64,000 bases of DNA from Sarcocystis neurona (taxonomy: Eukaryota; Apicomplexa; Conoidasida; Eucoccidiorida; Sarcocystidae): positions 174,839 through 238,838 of the forward strand of contig KL647295.1 of the NCBI GenBank assembly GCA_000727475.1. Direction: 5' to 3'. Position numbers and translations under genes: made by a program. Below the pieces are notes generated by a model, which did not search any database, was not told the DNA's origin, and saw only the letters and a list, made by a program, of their open reading frames with translations. This document shows, piece by piece, positions 58,301-64,000 of this stretch (position 1 is its first letter; every line of letters begins with the position of its first letter).

Positions 58301-61300
58301 AAAACTTCATAAATATATACATAGAAAGAGACACAAGTGTCACTGTGGGTGTGGCTACAAATATGTGTGGAGGAGCCGTCTACAATAAATCTTGTACGCA
58401 TAGATGCTGCTGGGTGGGAAGAGAGCATCAGCAAGAGATACGAGTGGCAGCGACGCGCAGGGGCCGAGAGACGCGCGCGAGTCTGCGTCCCTTTCTTCTC
58501 CCTGGCTGCCTGTTTCACGGCCTGCGGCTGCAGCTGCTGACACGCGTACGGCCGGACGGCAATAATAATACTCAATAGGTGTACATACATATGTGTATGT
58601 GTATGCATGCGCAGACAAGACGAGTGAGAGTGAAGTAGGTATGTACGTACATGAGTTCGCAAGAGTAGAGATAAGAAGGAGAAATTCACAGGGAGAAGTG
58701 CAGGCAAGCATCTGTGCAAATATACGTGGATATACAAGAGGGAGTGGCCTGTGTGTCTATCCGTGTGTGGGGTCTGTGTGACTGCGGGAGCGGAAAGCGA
58801 GACAAATACGTATCGCTCGGCATGCAGCCCCGCGGACACCGGCGACACGGGATCTTTTTTCTTCAGAAGAGAAAAGAAGCGTATGCTGCCCCACTTTTCT
58901 TCCTCAAAACTCTACGCACGCACGACTGGACAACTTGACAACTACACAAGTACACGTGTATATAAATATATATAGAGAGAGTGTGACGGAGCGACATGGA
59001 GAAGGGAGACGCAGAACGGGTAGAGAGATCGACCCAGCTGGGAAACGGCTGGAGAAGAGTCCACGCCAGAGAGATAGAGAGACACATGGACACGGGGTGT
59101 CCTGTCACGTGTGAATGTTCCGATATGTCTACACAGAAAAAAATCCATATATATATATATATGTATGTATATATATACATCATATATATAGAGAGAGAGA
59201 ACGTGGGTCAATATACTTGTATAGACACAGAGGTGCCCTGAAAAAAAGCCGAGGTCTTCTGCGTCTGCCTGTCAGCAAATATACAGATACTCCACGGAAG
59301 GAACACACAGTTGAAGTGACATACGCACCTGTCGAACCAAACATACATGTGTATCTGCGCATGCAGTGGAATATACGTATGTGAGCTGAAAAGGAAAAAG
59401 CAGCACACTCGACAGGGAAAGAGAAGAGCGCGACTGCCACACAAAGACGCACGGGGCAACCAAACTCACGTTCCTGCAGCGGCGAGCCCCCGTTCCATCG
59501 CAGCGCGGGCGTTCGCGCTTATCGAACTGCCGCACCGTTCCTGCATCAGCCAGAGCGACAACAACGCACGCGGCAGCAGCAGCAGGTAGAATGCAATAAC
59601 CCGCCGGCAGTACACGCAACAGCAGCAGCAGTGGTACCTCCCGCAGCAGGAGCACGACGCACAGTGTTGGGGCAGCAGCAGCTGCTGTAGCTACGAAGCA
59701 ACAGTCACTCCACGTGTAAGAAAAAAGCAGCTGCAGTAGTGCGCAACACACAAGCAGCTGCAGCAGCAGAGACACATTCGATGTGTTCCATATCCTCCTT
59801 GTCCAAACGCTTCTCAGCAAGCAGCACCCGCTGCTGCGCGACCCCATGCAGGAGCGGCGCCGAGACGCGGCAGCAGCGGTTCACGGGGCAGAGGACACGC
59901 CGCACATTCTCAACAGGGACAGCCGCAGCAGCACGAAGAGGCCTACTACCTTCTTCACAGAACGCACGCAAGGATAAATATAGAATGCTTACTTTTACGC
60001 AGTGGGATTCACTGACGCTTACAATTGCTTATATATGTGTGTACGCGTATACTATATATATATTTATATTTGCATATAGCTATACGCAGATGCAGTGACA
60101 GACAAACAGATGTATATACACACATACACACATGAGAAGAGCGTAAACATGTATACGTCTCTTTGCGTGAACATGTTTATATGTAAAGACACACGCACAT
60201 TCATTTAGAGTGTGTGTATATGCTGTGTACGGGTTAGATCGATATGTATACATACGAATACATACTCGCTGTGCGCGGACGTTACAAAAGTAAACCAGGA
60301 CGCTGTGTGCTTCTGTATGTATAAATATATATACATGTATATGCATTTGCTGACAAAAATTCTTCTTGTTCGCTCCTGGGTGACATTACCGTCTTCACTT
60401 GCCGACCACCAGAGGGTGTGGGATGCGCGAGGCAGCGTAGCGATGTGTTTTACTCGATCAGAGTGGCAGGTGCAGACCTGACTGCATGCGCATTCCCAGC
60501 ACACATCGCAGCAGCAGCAGCAAAGTTGGGACTGCATGCGCATTCCCAGCACACATCGCAGCAGCAGCAGCAAAGTTGGGAGACAGCGGCGAGACGGCTC
60601 CGCAGCAGCAAAAAAACTATGTAGCAGCAACAGCAGCAGCCATGCAGTCATCAGCACGAAAACGTCGAGGAGAAAAGGAAGAAGCAGCTGAACTCGAGGG
60701 CGCAGTGCAGCACTACCAGCAGCAGCGCAGATGCAAAGTGGCAGCCGCAGGCAAAAAACACCCGACGCGTAGTAGTACCGGGGAAATGGGGAACAGCAGT
60801 AGCTGGTGCGGGAAGCTGACGCGGTGAAGTCGCACGGTCGATACCGCCAGAAGAGCGGCAGCAACGAAACAAGCAGCACCAGCTGCAGACGTCCGGCACC
60901 AGACGCAGTAGCAGCAGCAGCGAAGAGAGGTAGCAGCAGCAGCAACACATCCGCAGACCCACGCACCAGCAATGGCAGGGGAAATCTACACAGACAGGCG
61001 ACGGGGAAGGCAAACGGCAGTAGCAGCAGCAGACTACCAATGCGCAGCAGCCACACGACGGTCCCGCATCCTCCTCCTCCTTCTCTCTCTTCGCTTACAC
61101 GCATACATGTATACACAGATGTACACAGAGGAAGAAAGGCTGCAGCAACAGAGTCATGCAGCAAGAAAAGCTCTGCAGCAGCCTCAGGAAAAGACGCAGC
61201 AACACCGGCAGCAAAAGAGCAAAACACACATCAACGACACGGCGCAAGAAGCGCGGAGAAACGGGGGCAAGCAGCCGCTGAAAAACTCAAGCAAGCCACG

Positions 61301-62287
61301 CCTGTTCTACGCCCACGTCCCGCGTCCCCAAGATGCTGCTACAGGTGGTCGGTGACGCTTCACTGCCGCAAATTAAGATATGGTACAGAGAGGAGGCTAA
61401 CCGGGAGACACATAGATACACATGGAGACAGGGAGACTCGCACAGAGAGACAGGCGCACGTAATAGGCACACGCGTTTACCCTTCGACACACAGAGTCAC
61501 CTCTTGCATCTACGTGTTCCGCAGAAGCAAGCACAAGCCTGTTTCTTCCTCTAAAAAACAGATGAGACTGCTGCCGCTGGCCTCGCTGCTGTTGCTCTTA
61601 ACTCATCTGCTGCTACTCTTTCGCACTCTGCAAACCCGACGTCCTCCTGCTACTGGTGCGGCGCAAAAAAGTGCAGCGATGCTGGTCCTGCTGCTGCCCT
61701 CGCAGCACGAGTAGCCAATCTCACGCCACCCCTGCTGCGCCTCCCCACAGTACACTCCTGCTGCTGCTTTGCTGCTGCTGCTGCTTGCTGGTGCTGCAGC
61801 TTTGCTGTCGCTGCCGCTTTGCTGTTGCTGCAGCTTTGCTGTTGCTGCAGCTTTGCTGTTGCTGCAGCTTCGCTGTTGCTGCAGCTTCGCTGTTGCTGCA
61901 GCTTCGCTGTTGGTGCTGCGTGGCCGTTTCTGCTGCTTTGACCGTGGGGCCGTGCTACGCGTGCTCCTGCTGCCCGCGCGCTTCTCCTTCTGCGGGTGAC
62001 GCATTTGCTGCTGCTGACGCAAGCGCTGCGGCAAGAACTGCTGCTGCTCCTGCTGCACCTGCATTCGTGGGCTGTTCCTGCTGCAGTTGCTGCTGCTCTT
62101 GCTTCTTCTTCTGCTATTGCATTTTCTGCCTTCGCTGCTGCAACTAATCCTGCCTTTATCGCATTTCCTGCTGCTTACCAGACCGCGCCATCACGTATGC
62201 TGCAGAGTCGCACTTCTCTGTCCATCGCTCCCGTTGCCAGATGTGTGTCACCGAGGAACCCCACACCAAAGACATTTAATGAATGGC
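35912..62287 (-). CDS. WDTC1: WDTC1/DCAF9-like WD40-TPR protein (whole locus, 14 exons seen, 5' end missing)
   Basis: By homology a substrate receptor of a CUL4-DDB1 ubiquitin ligase. The exon order reproduces the family layout: WD2, WD3, WD4, WD5, WD with GEQIYVF, a TPR block, a long insert, then two C-terminal WD repeats and a short tail. Diagnostic pieces are SDRVKHIATLP with SASEDG, TVRQFDKRE and LLRVYDRRM (DxR motifs), SLAATYSGEQIYVF, RAQAFIKRKARGDD (TPR), GHCNAATDIKEVAF, and HVNCVAVHPAGECVATSGID. All 13 joins agree in phase. The seen coding length is 7,343 nt (about 2,447 codons including stop), several times the usual WDTC1 length, because of low-complexity insertions, chiefly 43063-47833. 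WD repeat 1 and the start codon were not found between 62288 and 64000 and may lie outside. No promoter can be named. Confidence 0.92.
36020..37137 (-). other. WDTC1-like last intron, dense CTG on the sense strand
   Basis: About 1.1 kb. Sense strand (-) is CTG/CTGCTG-rich over most of 36020-36900. Copies of a GATGCAGCAGCAG-type unit (+ strand) occur at about 36455-36690. The - strand frame continuing from the upstream exon is Leu/Cys-rich and is intron sequence. Confidence 0.8.
37138..37280 (-). CDS. WDTC1-like exon, last WD repeat
   Basis: Acceptor gtgattgcag, phase 1 in. Reads KLINILHGHESHVNCVAVHP, then AGECVATSGIDDYIKIWEP and ends at FEL before GTAGGA (phase 0). The GHESHVNCV...ATSGID...KIW order is a complete WD repeat and is the most conserved part of the WDTC1 family. 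Confidence 0.96.
38869..39222. repeat. Foldback (inverted-repeat) element, arms about 72-75 bp
   Basis: The left arm (38869-38940) holds aagggaattacaaggacgtg and agtttctcttcttgtgcgat. The right arm (39148-39222) is its reverse complement with a few differences, for example agaagagaaactcacgtc and gtaattccctttccgac. The loop of about 207 bp is TA-rich. Could be a MITE-like remnant or a hairpin made by local inversion. No coding capacity. Confidence 0.85.
39585..39775. repeat. Polypurine (GA-rich) tract on the + strand
   Basis: About 190 bp made of GAGACAGAGAGGGAGAC-like units with few pyrimidines other than the C of GACAGA. Lies in an intron of the - strand gene, so its transcript is CU-rich. 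Confidence 0.9.
40175..40290 (-). CDS. WDTC1-like exon, first C-terminal WD repeat
   Basis: Acceptor gctgctgctgcag, phase 2 in, phase 1 out (GTAAAC). Reads LVGHCNAATDIKEVAFWG, NHYVMAGSDDGSVFAWRLFD and one base. GHCN-xxTDIKE is the signature at this point in WDTC1 and plant DWD homologues, followed by SDDG and a W-type strand. The split Gly codon with 37280 restores DGKLINIL. Confidence 0.97.
40291..41783 (-). other. WDTC1-like intron
   Basis: About 1.5 kb. Sense-strand CTG tract (40291-40620) touches the acceptor. TA runs at about 41131-41155, 41230-41250, 41330-41346 and 41470-41540. Confidence 0.75.
41784..41896 (-). CDS. WDTC1-like small exon (linker)
   Basis: Acceptor gttgatttctgaag, phase 0 in; donor GTATTT, phase 2 out. 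Reads TAAEAGYPGSWRSSYDSAEE, then ALLSLLDADWRPQAEISR. It is the only piece found that links the phase-0 donor at 43063 to the phase-2 acceptor at 40290. The SYD motif and the acidic/hydrophobic stretch resemble the short linker before GHCN in WDTC1. The opposite strand is also open here. The donor is weak. Confidence 0.62.
41897..43062 (-). other. WDTC1-like intron
   Basis: About 1.2 kb. Sense-strand CTG tract at 41897-42115 ends at the acceptor. TA runs at about 42157-42180, 42228-42250, 42458-42481, 42738-42755 and 42988-43006. 42250-42440 is open in several frames on both strands and might be an unrecognised exon, but phase does not need one. Confidence 0.7.
43063..47833 (-). CDS. WDTC1-like giant exon, about 1,590 low-complexity residues
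   Basis: Acceptor cgctgtttctcgcag, phase 2 in; ends at STPQ before GTAAAC, phase 0 out. The frame stays open for 4,771 nt. Composition in order: basic start (SRHRAARRRLRREEAP), GGTASPA repeats (about 47480-47720), Ala/Ser/Gly/Thr-rich stretches, a short ordinary island (QALREMRQWVESTREAG, PLWLHPAASYCF, VVQRLIKEDCYRRMLRH; about 46050-46230), then long Gln, Ser, Ala and Glu runs, and an acidic end (SDSDAEAELRHRV, AGDEEFSAL). It takes the place of the variable linker between the TPR and C-terminal WD parts. Expected to be disordered. The frame stays open upstream to 48501, but that part is Cys/Leu-rich antisense-CAG sequence and is excluded. Confidence 0.82.
47480..47725. repeat. 21-bp coding minisatellite
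   Basis: About 12 copies of gaagccgttcctccggcggg (plus one g), with GAA/GAT variation and some CCT/TCT changes, in frame with the - strand exon, where it encodes GGTASPA units. The 21-bp period without stops keeps several frames open on both strands. Confidence 0.93.
47834..48889 (-). other. WDTC1-like intron with sense CTG tract and 143-bp duplication
   Basis: About 1.06 kb, phase 2 to phase 2. Sense strand is CTG-rich from about 47930 to 48660. Contains two copies of a 143-bp unit (48331-48616). Confidence 0.75.
48331..48616. repeat. 143-bp tandem duplication
   Basis: Copy 1 (48331-48473) and copy 2 (48474-48616) both begin ggaatacgtcttcctcgacg and are nearly identical (a visible difference is agctgtag versus agccgtag). 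A recent duplication inside an intron of the - strand gene. Confidence 0.95.
48890..49021 (-). CDS. WDTC1-like exon, end of the TPR block
   Basis: Phase 2 in. Joined to the TPR exon it gives YFRAGCGLVAEGELREGCLL, which lines up with the second TPR helix pair of WDTC1 (HFRLARCLFELKYVAEAL). It continues AALLLFLTHLEQQQEHQ and leaves phase 2 at GTAGCA. The acceptor is a tandem cagcag, so the exon may also start at 49024, adding one Ser. The + strand has long frames over the same region, without splice logic. Confidence 0.75.
49022..51485 (-). other. WDTC1-like long intron
   Basis: About 2.5 kb. CAG on the + strand (sense CTG) at about 50050-50480; CT-rich + strand sequence at 49740-49935; TA runs at 51105-51125, 51178-51202 and 51230-51250; a pair of roughly 120-bp diverged copies around 51115-51285 (gagcacgttttctctctctc and gcaccctttctctctttc). 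Open + strand frames such as 48645-49562 have no family match. Confidence 0.65.
51486..51690 (-). CDS. WDTC1-like exon, TPR repeat
   Basis: Acceptor acggctgcag, phase 1 in; donor GTAGTG, phase 2 out. Reads RDGKYSEAAVLYTEALRYA, then LRVPLLSNRAQAFIKRKARG, ERDAVEAAFLAPTNPKPYF. This is a canonical TPR helix pair with the family-specific R(A)xAxxKRK motif of WDTC1. The first codon is split with the previous exon (ANTFM-RDGKY). Confidence 0.96.
51691..53611 (-). other. WDTC1-like intron with a diverged satellite
   Basis: About 1.9 kb. 52920-53480 is a TA-rich tandem array of about 75-100 bp units. Other TA runs at about 52166-52180 and 52750-52775. 51700-52000 is open on the + strand with no family match. 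Confidence 0.75.
52920..53480. repeat. Diverged satellite, about six to seven copies of 75-100 bp
   Basis: The motif AGGCAGTCCAGTCGCATACA (with changes) recurs near 52922, 53048, 53123, 53200, 53303, 53350 and 53452. It is usually followed by CAGATATATATGCCTTTAT, ACAAATATATAAATA and CGCATATGTATATAT-like sequence. Confidence 0.85.
53612..54284 (-). CDS. WDTC1-like exon, Ala-rich linker plus start of the TPR block
   Basis: Acceptor gcgtgttgctcag, phase 0 in; donor GTACGT, phase 1 out. The first 170 residues are Ala/Ser/Pro/Thr-rich (FVFGASAAPLAAVPAG and similar). The last 40 are ordinary: AAGILSVEELNACGYCGRSD, then EAIKEMQAKANTF. The final segment matches the helix that opens the WDTC1 TPR block (QQANEAF). 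The frame is open far upstream and downstream, so borders rest on splice sites and phase. Confidence 0.85.
54285..54831 (-). other. WDTC1-like intron
   Basis: 547 nt, phase 0 to phase 0. Mixed CTG/CAG content: + strand CTG (sense CAG) at about 54390-54440 and 54530-54740. No further exon is needed. Confidence 0.65.
54832..55015 (-). CDS. WDTC1-like exon, WD repeat with GEQIYVF
   Basis: Acceptor gttttgcgtgcag, phase 2 in. Together with the last two bases of the previous exon it reads SWSPDGRSLAATYSGEQIYV, the equivalent of FSPNG...GGEQVYLF in WDTC1. The following part (FPFLSSTERKFSPVL, PPPPPFCSHSAAHDR) is a Pro/Ser-rich tail ending at a GTACGT donor (phase 0). A weaker donor just after QIY (GTGTTT, also phase 0) would shorten the exon to about 55 nt. 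Confidence 0.88.
55016..55878 (-). other. WDTC1-like intron
   Basis: 863 nt. Sense CTG at about 55660-55780, near the donor side; a TA run at 55367-55393. Nothing else recognised. Confidence 0.7.
55879..56195 (-). CDS. WDTC1-like exon, WD repeat with the second DxR motif
   Basis: Acceptor gcgttgtgtgcag, phase 0 in; donor GTGCCC, phase 2 out. Reads VKAAAINPVQPEYIAIAAND, PLLRVYDRRMLQLQ, an Ala-rich insert, then YVVPCDVFLPSTLWSV and RFTRLLSVTHL. VYDRRM corresponds to the YDIRM DxR box of WDTC1 that contacts DDB1 in CUL4 receptors. The join to 55015 restores VTHLSWSPDG, strong proof of the model. Confidence 0.95.
56196..56797 (-). other. WDTC1-like intron
   Basis: 602 nt, phase 0 to phase 0. 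No repeat tract beyond a short CTG patch (+ strand) at about 56735-56755. Frames on both strands are open but unsupported. Confidence 0.7.
56798..57106 (-). CDS. WDTC1-like exon (blade linker with Ala-rich insert)
   Basis: 103 codons, phase 0 both ends; acceptor ggcgcttcag, donor GTACGC. Starts VLINMNPCGSGSEMLVGG, comparable to EVLIDLTEYCG in WDTC1 straight after the DxR strand, then an Ala/Gly/Ser-rich stretch, TQLLQGNLLPLLRSNPRLL and RRAYYEAQWQKHTAG. Another frame is open in parallel; phase and the VLI motif decide. Confidence 0.83.
57107..59469 (-). other. WDTC1-like long intron with a 90-bp tandem repeat
   Basis: About 2.4 kb. Three copies of a unit of about 90 bp at about 58140-58370, a CA run at about 57931-57970, a repeated TATGTATGTACTCTA segment (57323 and 57438), a TA run at 59147-59190. 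No exon is supported. Confidence 0.75.
58140..58375. repeat. About 90-bp tandem repeat, three diverged copies
   Basis: Each copy holds GAGACACG-type sequence, then GTGCCAC/GTGTCAC, then GTTTGGCTACTA(A/G)TA-like sequence: near 58145-58200, 58240-58295 and 58325-58375. Confidence 0.7.
59470..59540 (-). CDS. WDTC1-like exon, first DxR motif
   Basis: Acceptor tctggctgatgcag, phase 1 in; donor GTGAGT, phase 0 out. Reads TVRQFDKRERPRCDG then TGARRCRN. The split Gly codon with 60390 restores SASEDGTVRQFDKRE, equal to the SAAEDGLIRQYDLRE strand of WDTC1. FDKR is a DxR box. Confidence 0.95.
59541..60389 (-). other. WDTC1-like intron
   Basis: 849 nt. Sense-strand CTG tract at about 59565-59720 just before the acceptor, more CAG/CTG at 59755-59945, and a TA run at about 60052-60066. 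Confidence 0.75.
60390..60481 (-). CDS. WDTC1-like exon, WD repeat 3
   Basis: Acceptor gaatgcgcatgcag, phase 2 in; donor GTAATG, phase 1 out. Reads QVCTCHSDRVKHIATLPRAS then HTLWWSASED and one base. Matches DHTNRVKRIATAP...FWSAAEDG of WDTC1 almost position by position. The acceptor lies in an exact 50-bp tandem duplication (60481-60580). Confidence 0.97.
60481..60580. repeat. 50-bp exact tandem duplication carrying a 3' splice site
   Basis: Copies 60481-60530 and 60531-60580 are identical, each starting actgcatgcgcattcccagc and ending gcagcaaagttggg (+ strand). On the sense (-) strand each copy ends gcgcatgcag plus t, so the acceptor of the WD3 exon is present twice in a row. Confidence 0.98.
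60482..62178 (-). other. WDTC1-like intron with opposed CAG and CTG halves
   Basis: About 1.7 kb. On the sense strand the 5' half (about 62178-61570) is CAG/GCAGCAACAG-rich and the 3' half (about 61240-60490) is CTG-rich. An 18-bp minisatellite lies at 61800-61915. 61290-61550 is open on both strands but matches nothing known. Confidence 0.75.
61800..61915. repeat. 18-bp CTG-type minisatellite
   Basis: The unit gctttgctgttgctgcag repeats about six times, with T to C changes (gcttcgctg) in the later copies. Intronic in the - strand gene. Confidence 0.9.
62179..62287 (-). CDS. WDTC1-like exon, WD repeat 2 (most 5' exon seen)
   Basis: Acceptor gctgctcttgcag, phase 1 in; donor GTAAGC, phase 2 out. 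Reads HSLNVFGVGFLGDTHLATGA, then MDREVRLCSIRDGAV. Corresponds to GHTANIFSVKFLP...LITGAADSKVHVHDL of WDTC1. The next exon upstream should encode WD repeat 1 and end in phase 1. Confidence 0.93.
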
Positions 62288-64000
62288 CTGCAAGAGCAGC
62301 AGCAGCAGCAGTAGCAAAAACAGGAACTCTTCATGCAGCGCCAGGAATGACAGCAGCAGCAATATCACCAGCAGCATCGCCTGCAGTCAAGGGTAGCATC
62401 AGCAACAGCAGGAGCAACCCCTGCAGCTGCGACGCTAAACGCAGCAGCAGCAACCCCACAGCGGCTGACGCAGCGACCCTGCCAGCAGCCATAGCAACAG
62501 CTTCTGCAGCAGCGGCAGCAGTTCCTCTTGCAGGCCAGTAAACCAACCATCCTCCTGCAAAACCGCAGCTACGGCCACTCACACCAACAGCTCCGCCTAC
62601 ACACATACACATGTACGTATCACGAGTATATACGTACACACAACAGCCACCTCGGCATCTATCTCTCAATATATAGAATGTATTTACAGGCATATCTACC
62701 TATACGTACCTGTCTGTACGGATCTCTTTCTATACTTGTGTGTGTCTCTCTCTATACGTGTATACTTATATTCTTCTGCGAATCTATCGATGTACCTCAT
62801 TGCCCATTTCTCTCTATAAAAGCATCTCTACGGTATATGTGTTTCTCTCTCTTCCCTCTCCATGAAGTGTATTTCCCTGCAACTTCATGTATGGCTACAT
62901 GTATCTCTCTGTATATCTATCACTCCGCAAGGACACATATATATATATACATATATACATATGCAGGAGAGAGATGTGCACCTGTCTACCTCTGGACCTT
63001 TGGCCCTATAGCAGCAGCAGTCAGCCGGCAAGCAGGTGCAACACAAGAACCGTCGGGCTTCTGTCTTCGACGCGAAGGTCTCCAGCACCCACCACCCCAC
63101 GCATCTGCTCCAACACCCACCACCCCACGCGTTCTCTCCACCCAGCACGCCAGACGTCTTCTCCACCAACCACCACCCCCCGCGTCTCCCCCACCACCCG
63201 ACGCGTCCCTGGCTGCACGTGCAGGTCGTGGCAAAGACAAGACGTTTAGTCAAAGAAAAAGGAACATACTCAACGTTCTGTGGGAAGGCGCGCAATCAAA
63301 GAGATGTCGCCTGACAAACAAGGACAACACATGCGCGTCTCCTTTACACCCCGTGCTGCTGCAGAAGGCACGTCACGTTCACGAGAAGCGCGGCAGCAGC
63401 ATCAGAGGCCGCTGCTGCGACAACACGAAATGCAGCAGCAGCAGCTGCGATGGAGCGGCCGCGGACGGCAGCGGCCACCTGCTGACTTCACAGAGAGCGA
63501 AGAACAAAACACTGGAAGGGGGGGAGATTGTAGTTATCGGCTACTGCTGCTGCTGCTTCTGCGAGTAAGAGAAAAGTGGTGTCTCCCTGCTTGTCCAGCG
63601 CAACCCAGTTCCGAAGCGGACAGACTCTTCTGCTGCTGCTGTGGCTGCAGCCGCTGTTCGTGGCGCCGCCGACCCTCCGTCCGAAGTTGCTGCTACCGCG
63701 TATGCTGCTACTGCTGTTGTTCCTAGCGGTGGTGGTGGTGCTGCTGTTGGTGGTGCTGCTGCTGCAACTAGTGCGACTCTGCTGCTGCTACAGCCTGGTG
63801 CTCCTCCGCGTCTGCAAATCTTGCTTCCCCTGCTCCTTCTGCTATTGCGGCTGGTGGTGTCGCCACTGCCGTGCTGCTGCCAGCCACGCAACGCTGTCTT
63901 CGCGAGGCTCTTCGTGTGCTGCTCCTCTAAAGGCTGTTGCTAGGTCTGTTGCACCTGCTGCTTCTAGTGCTGCCGCTTCCAAGGCCACGCTCCCGTTTCT
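62288..64000. other. Upstream intron of the WDTC1-like gene; WD repeat 1 not found
   Basis: Sense (-) strand is CTG-rich next to the acceptor (62290-62520) and CAG-rich at about 63600-63850. 62600-62960 is TA/TC microsatellite. 63060-63200 holds four diverged CACCCACCACCCCACGCG-type repeats. The last 150 bases are open on the - strand as an Ala/Glu-rich frame (ALEAAALEAAGATDLATAF) and on the + strand too, so no exon can be called. The start codon probably lies beyond 64000. Confidence 0.5.
63075..63200. repeat. CCACC-type minisatellite
   Basis: Four diverged copies of about 30 bp of the form caacacccaccaccccacgcg on the + strand. It gives GWWG-type repeats in - strand frames, which are not taken as coding. 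Confidence 0.75.

Noticed and set aside
1..64000. Transposase, reverse transcriptase, CRISPR array or telomere repeat
   Set aside because: None seen: no recognisable transposon protein, no direct-repeat/spacer pattern, no (TTTAGGG)n array.

Overview
The window is eukaryotic nuclear DNA from an apicomplexan, most likely a coccidian of the Eimeria type. The reasons are pervasive (CAG/CTG)n tracts that give Gln/Ala/Ser runs in proteins, many (TA)n and (CA)n microsatellites, genes broken into many small exons by introns of 0.5 to 5 kb, and large low-complexity insertions in otherwise conserved proteins. The species cannot be fixed from the sequence alone. There is one assembly gap (33583-33985). 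All exon calls below were made by hand from reading frame, splice-site sequence, intron phase and remembered family motifs. No database search was run.

Two large genes converge on the middle of the window. The first, on the + strand, encodes a class 3 (alpha/beta-hydrolase) lipase-domain protein. Nine exons between 9475 and 26416 join in consistent phase and carry GHSQGG, TFGAPP, an Asp in DPVP and a final YKHLG block. A 1,317-codon exon (4273-8224) ends in the right phase and is probably the 5' part of the same gene, which would give a large unrecognised N-terminal region. A 3' part at 29610-30286, ending in a stop, is possible but its link to the gene is unresolved.

The second gene, on the - strand, runs from beyond 62287 down to a stop at 35912. 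It is a clear WDTC1/DCAF9-type protein: WD repeats, TPR repeats, then more WD repeats, with two DxR motifs of the kind used by CUL4-DDB1 substrate receptors. Fourteen exons join in phase, from WD repeat 2 to the stop. The exon for WD repeat 1 was not found and may lie past the right edge. A single 4.8 kb exon (43063-47833) inserts about 1,590 low-complexity residues between the TPR block and the C-terminal WD repeats.

Layout: 1-4272 has no supportable gene and is nearly free of microsatellites. 4273-30286 is the lipase locus. 30287-35911 is intergenic sequence with the gap and CAG minisatellites. 35912-62287 and beyond is the WDTC1-like locus.

The most striking global feature is repeat orientation. 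In both genes many 3' splice sites are directly preceded by a CTG-rich tract on the sense strand, while exonic repeats are mostly CAG on the sense strand, so repeat orientation flips with gene direction. Other notable structures are a 50-bp exact duplication of a 3' splice site, a foldback (inverted-repeat) element, a 21-nt GT-AG segment holding the only in-frame stop of a candidate exon, and several minisatellites.
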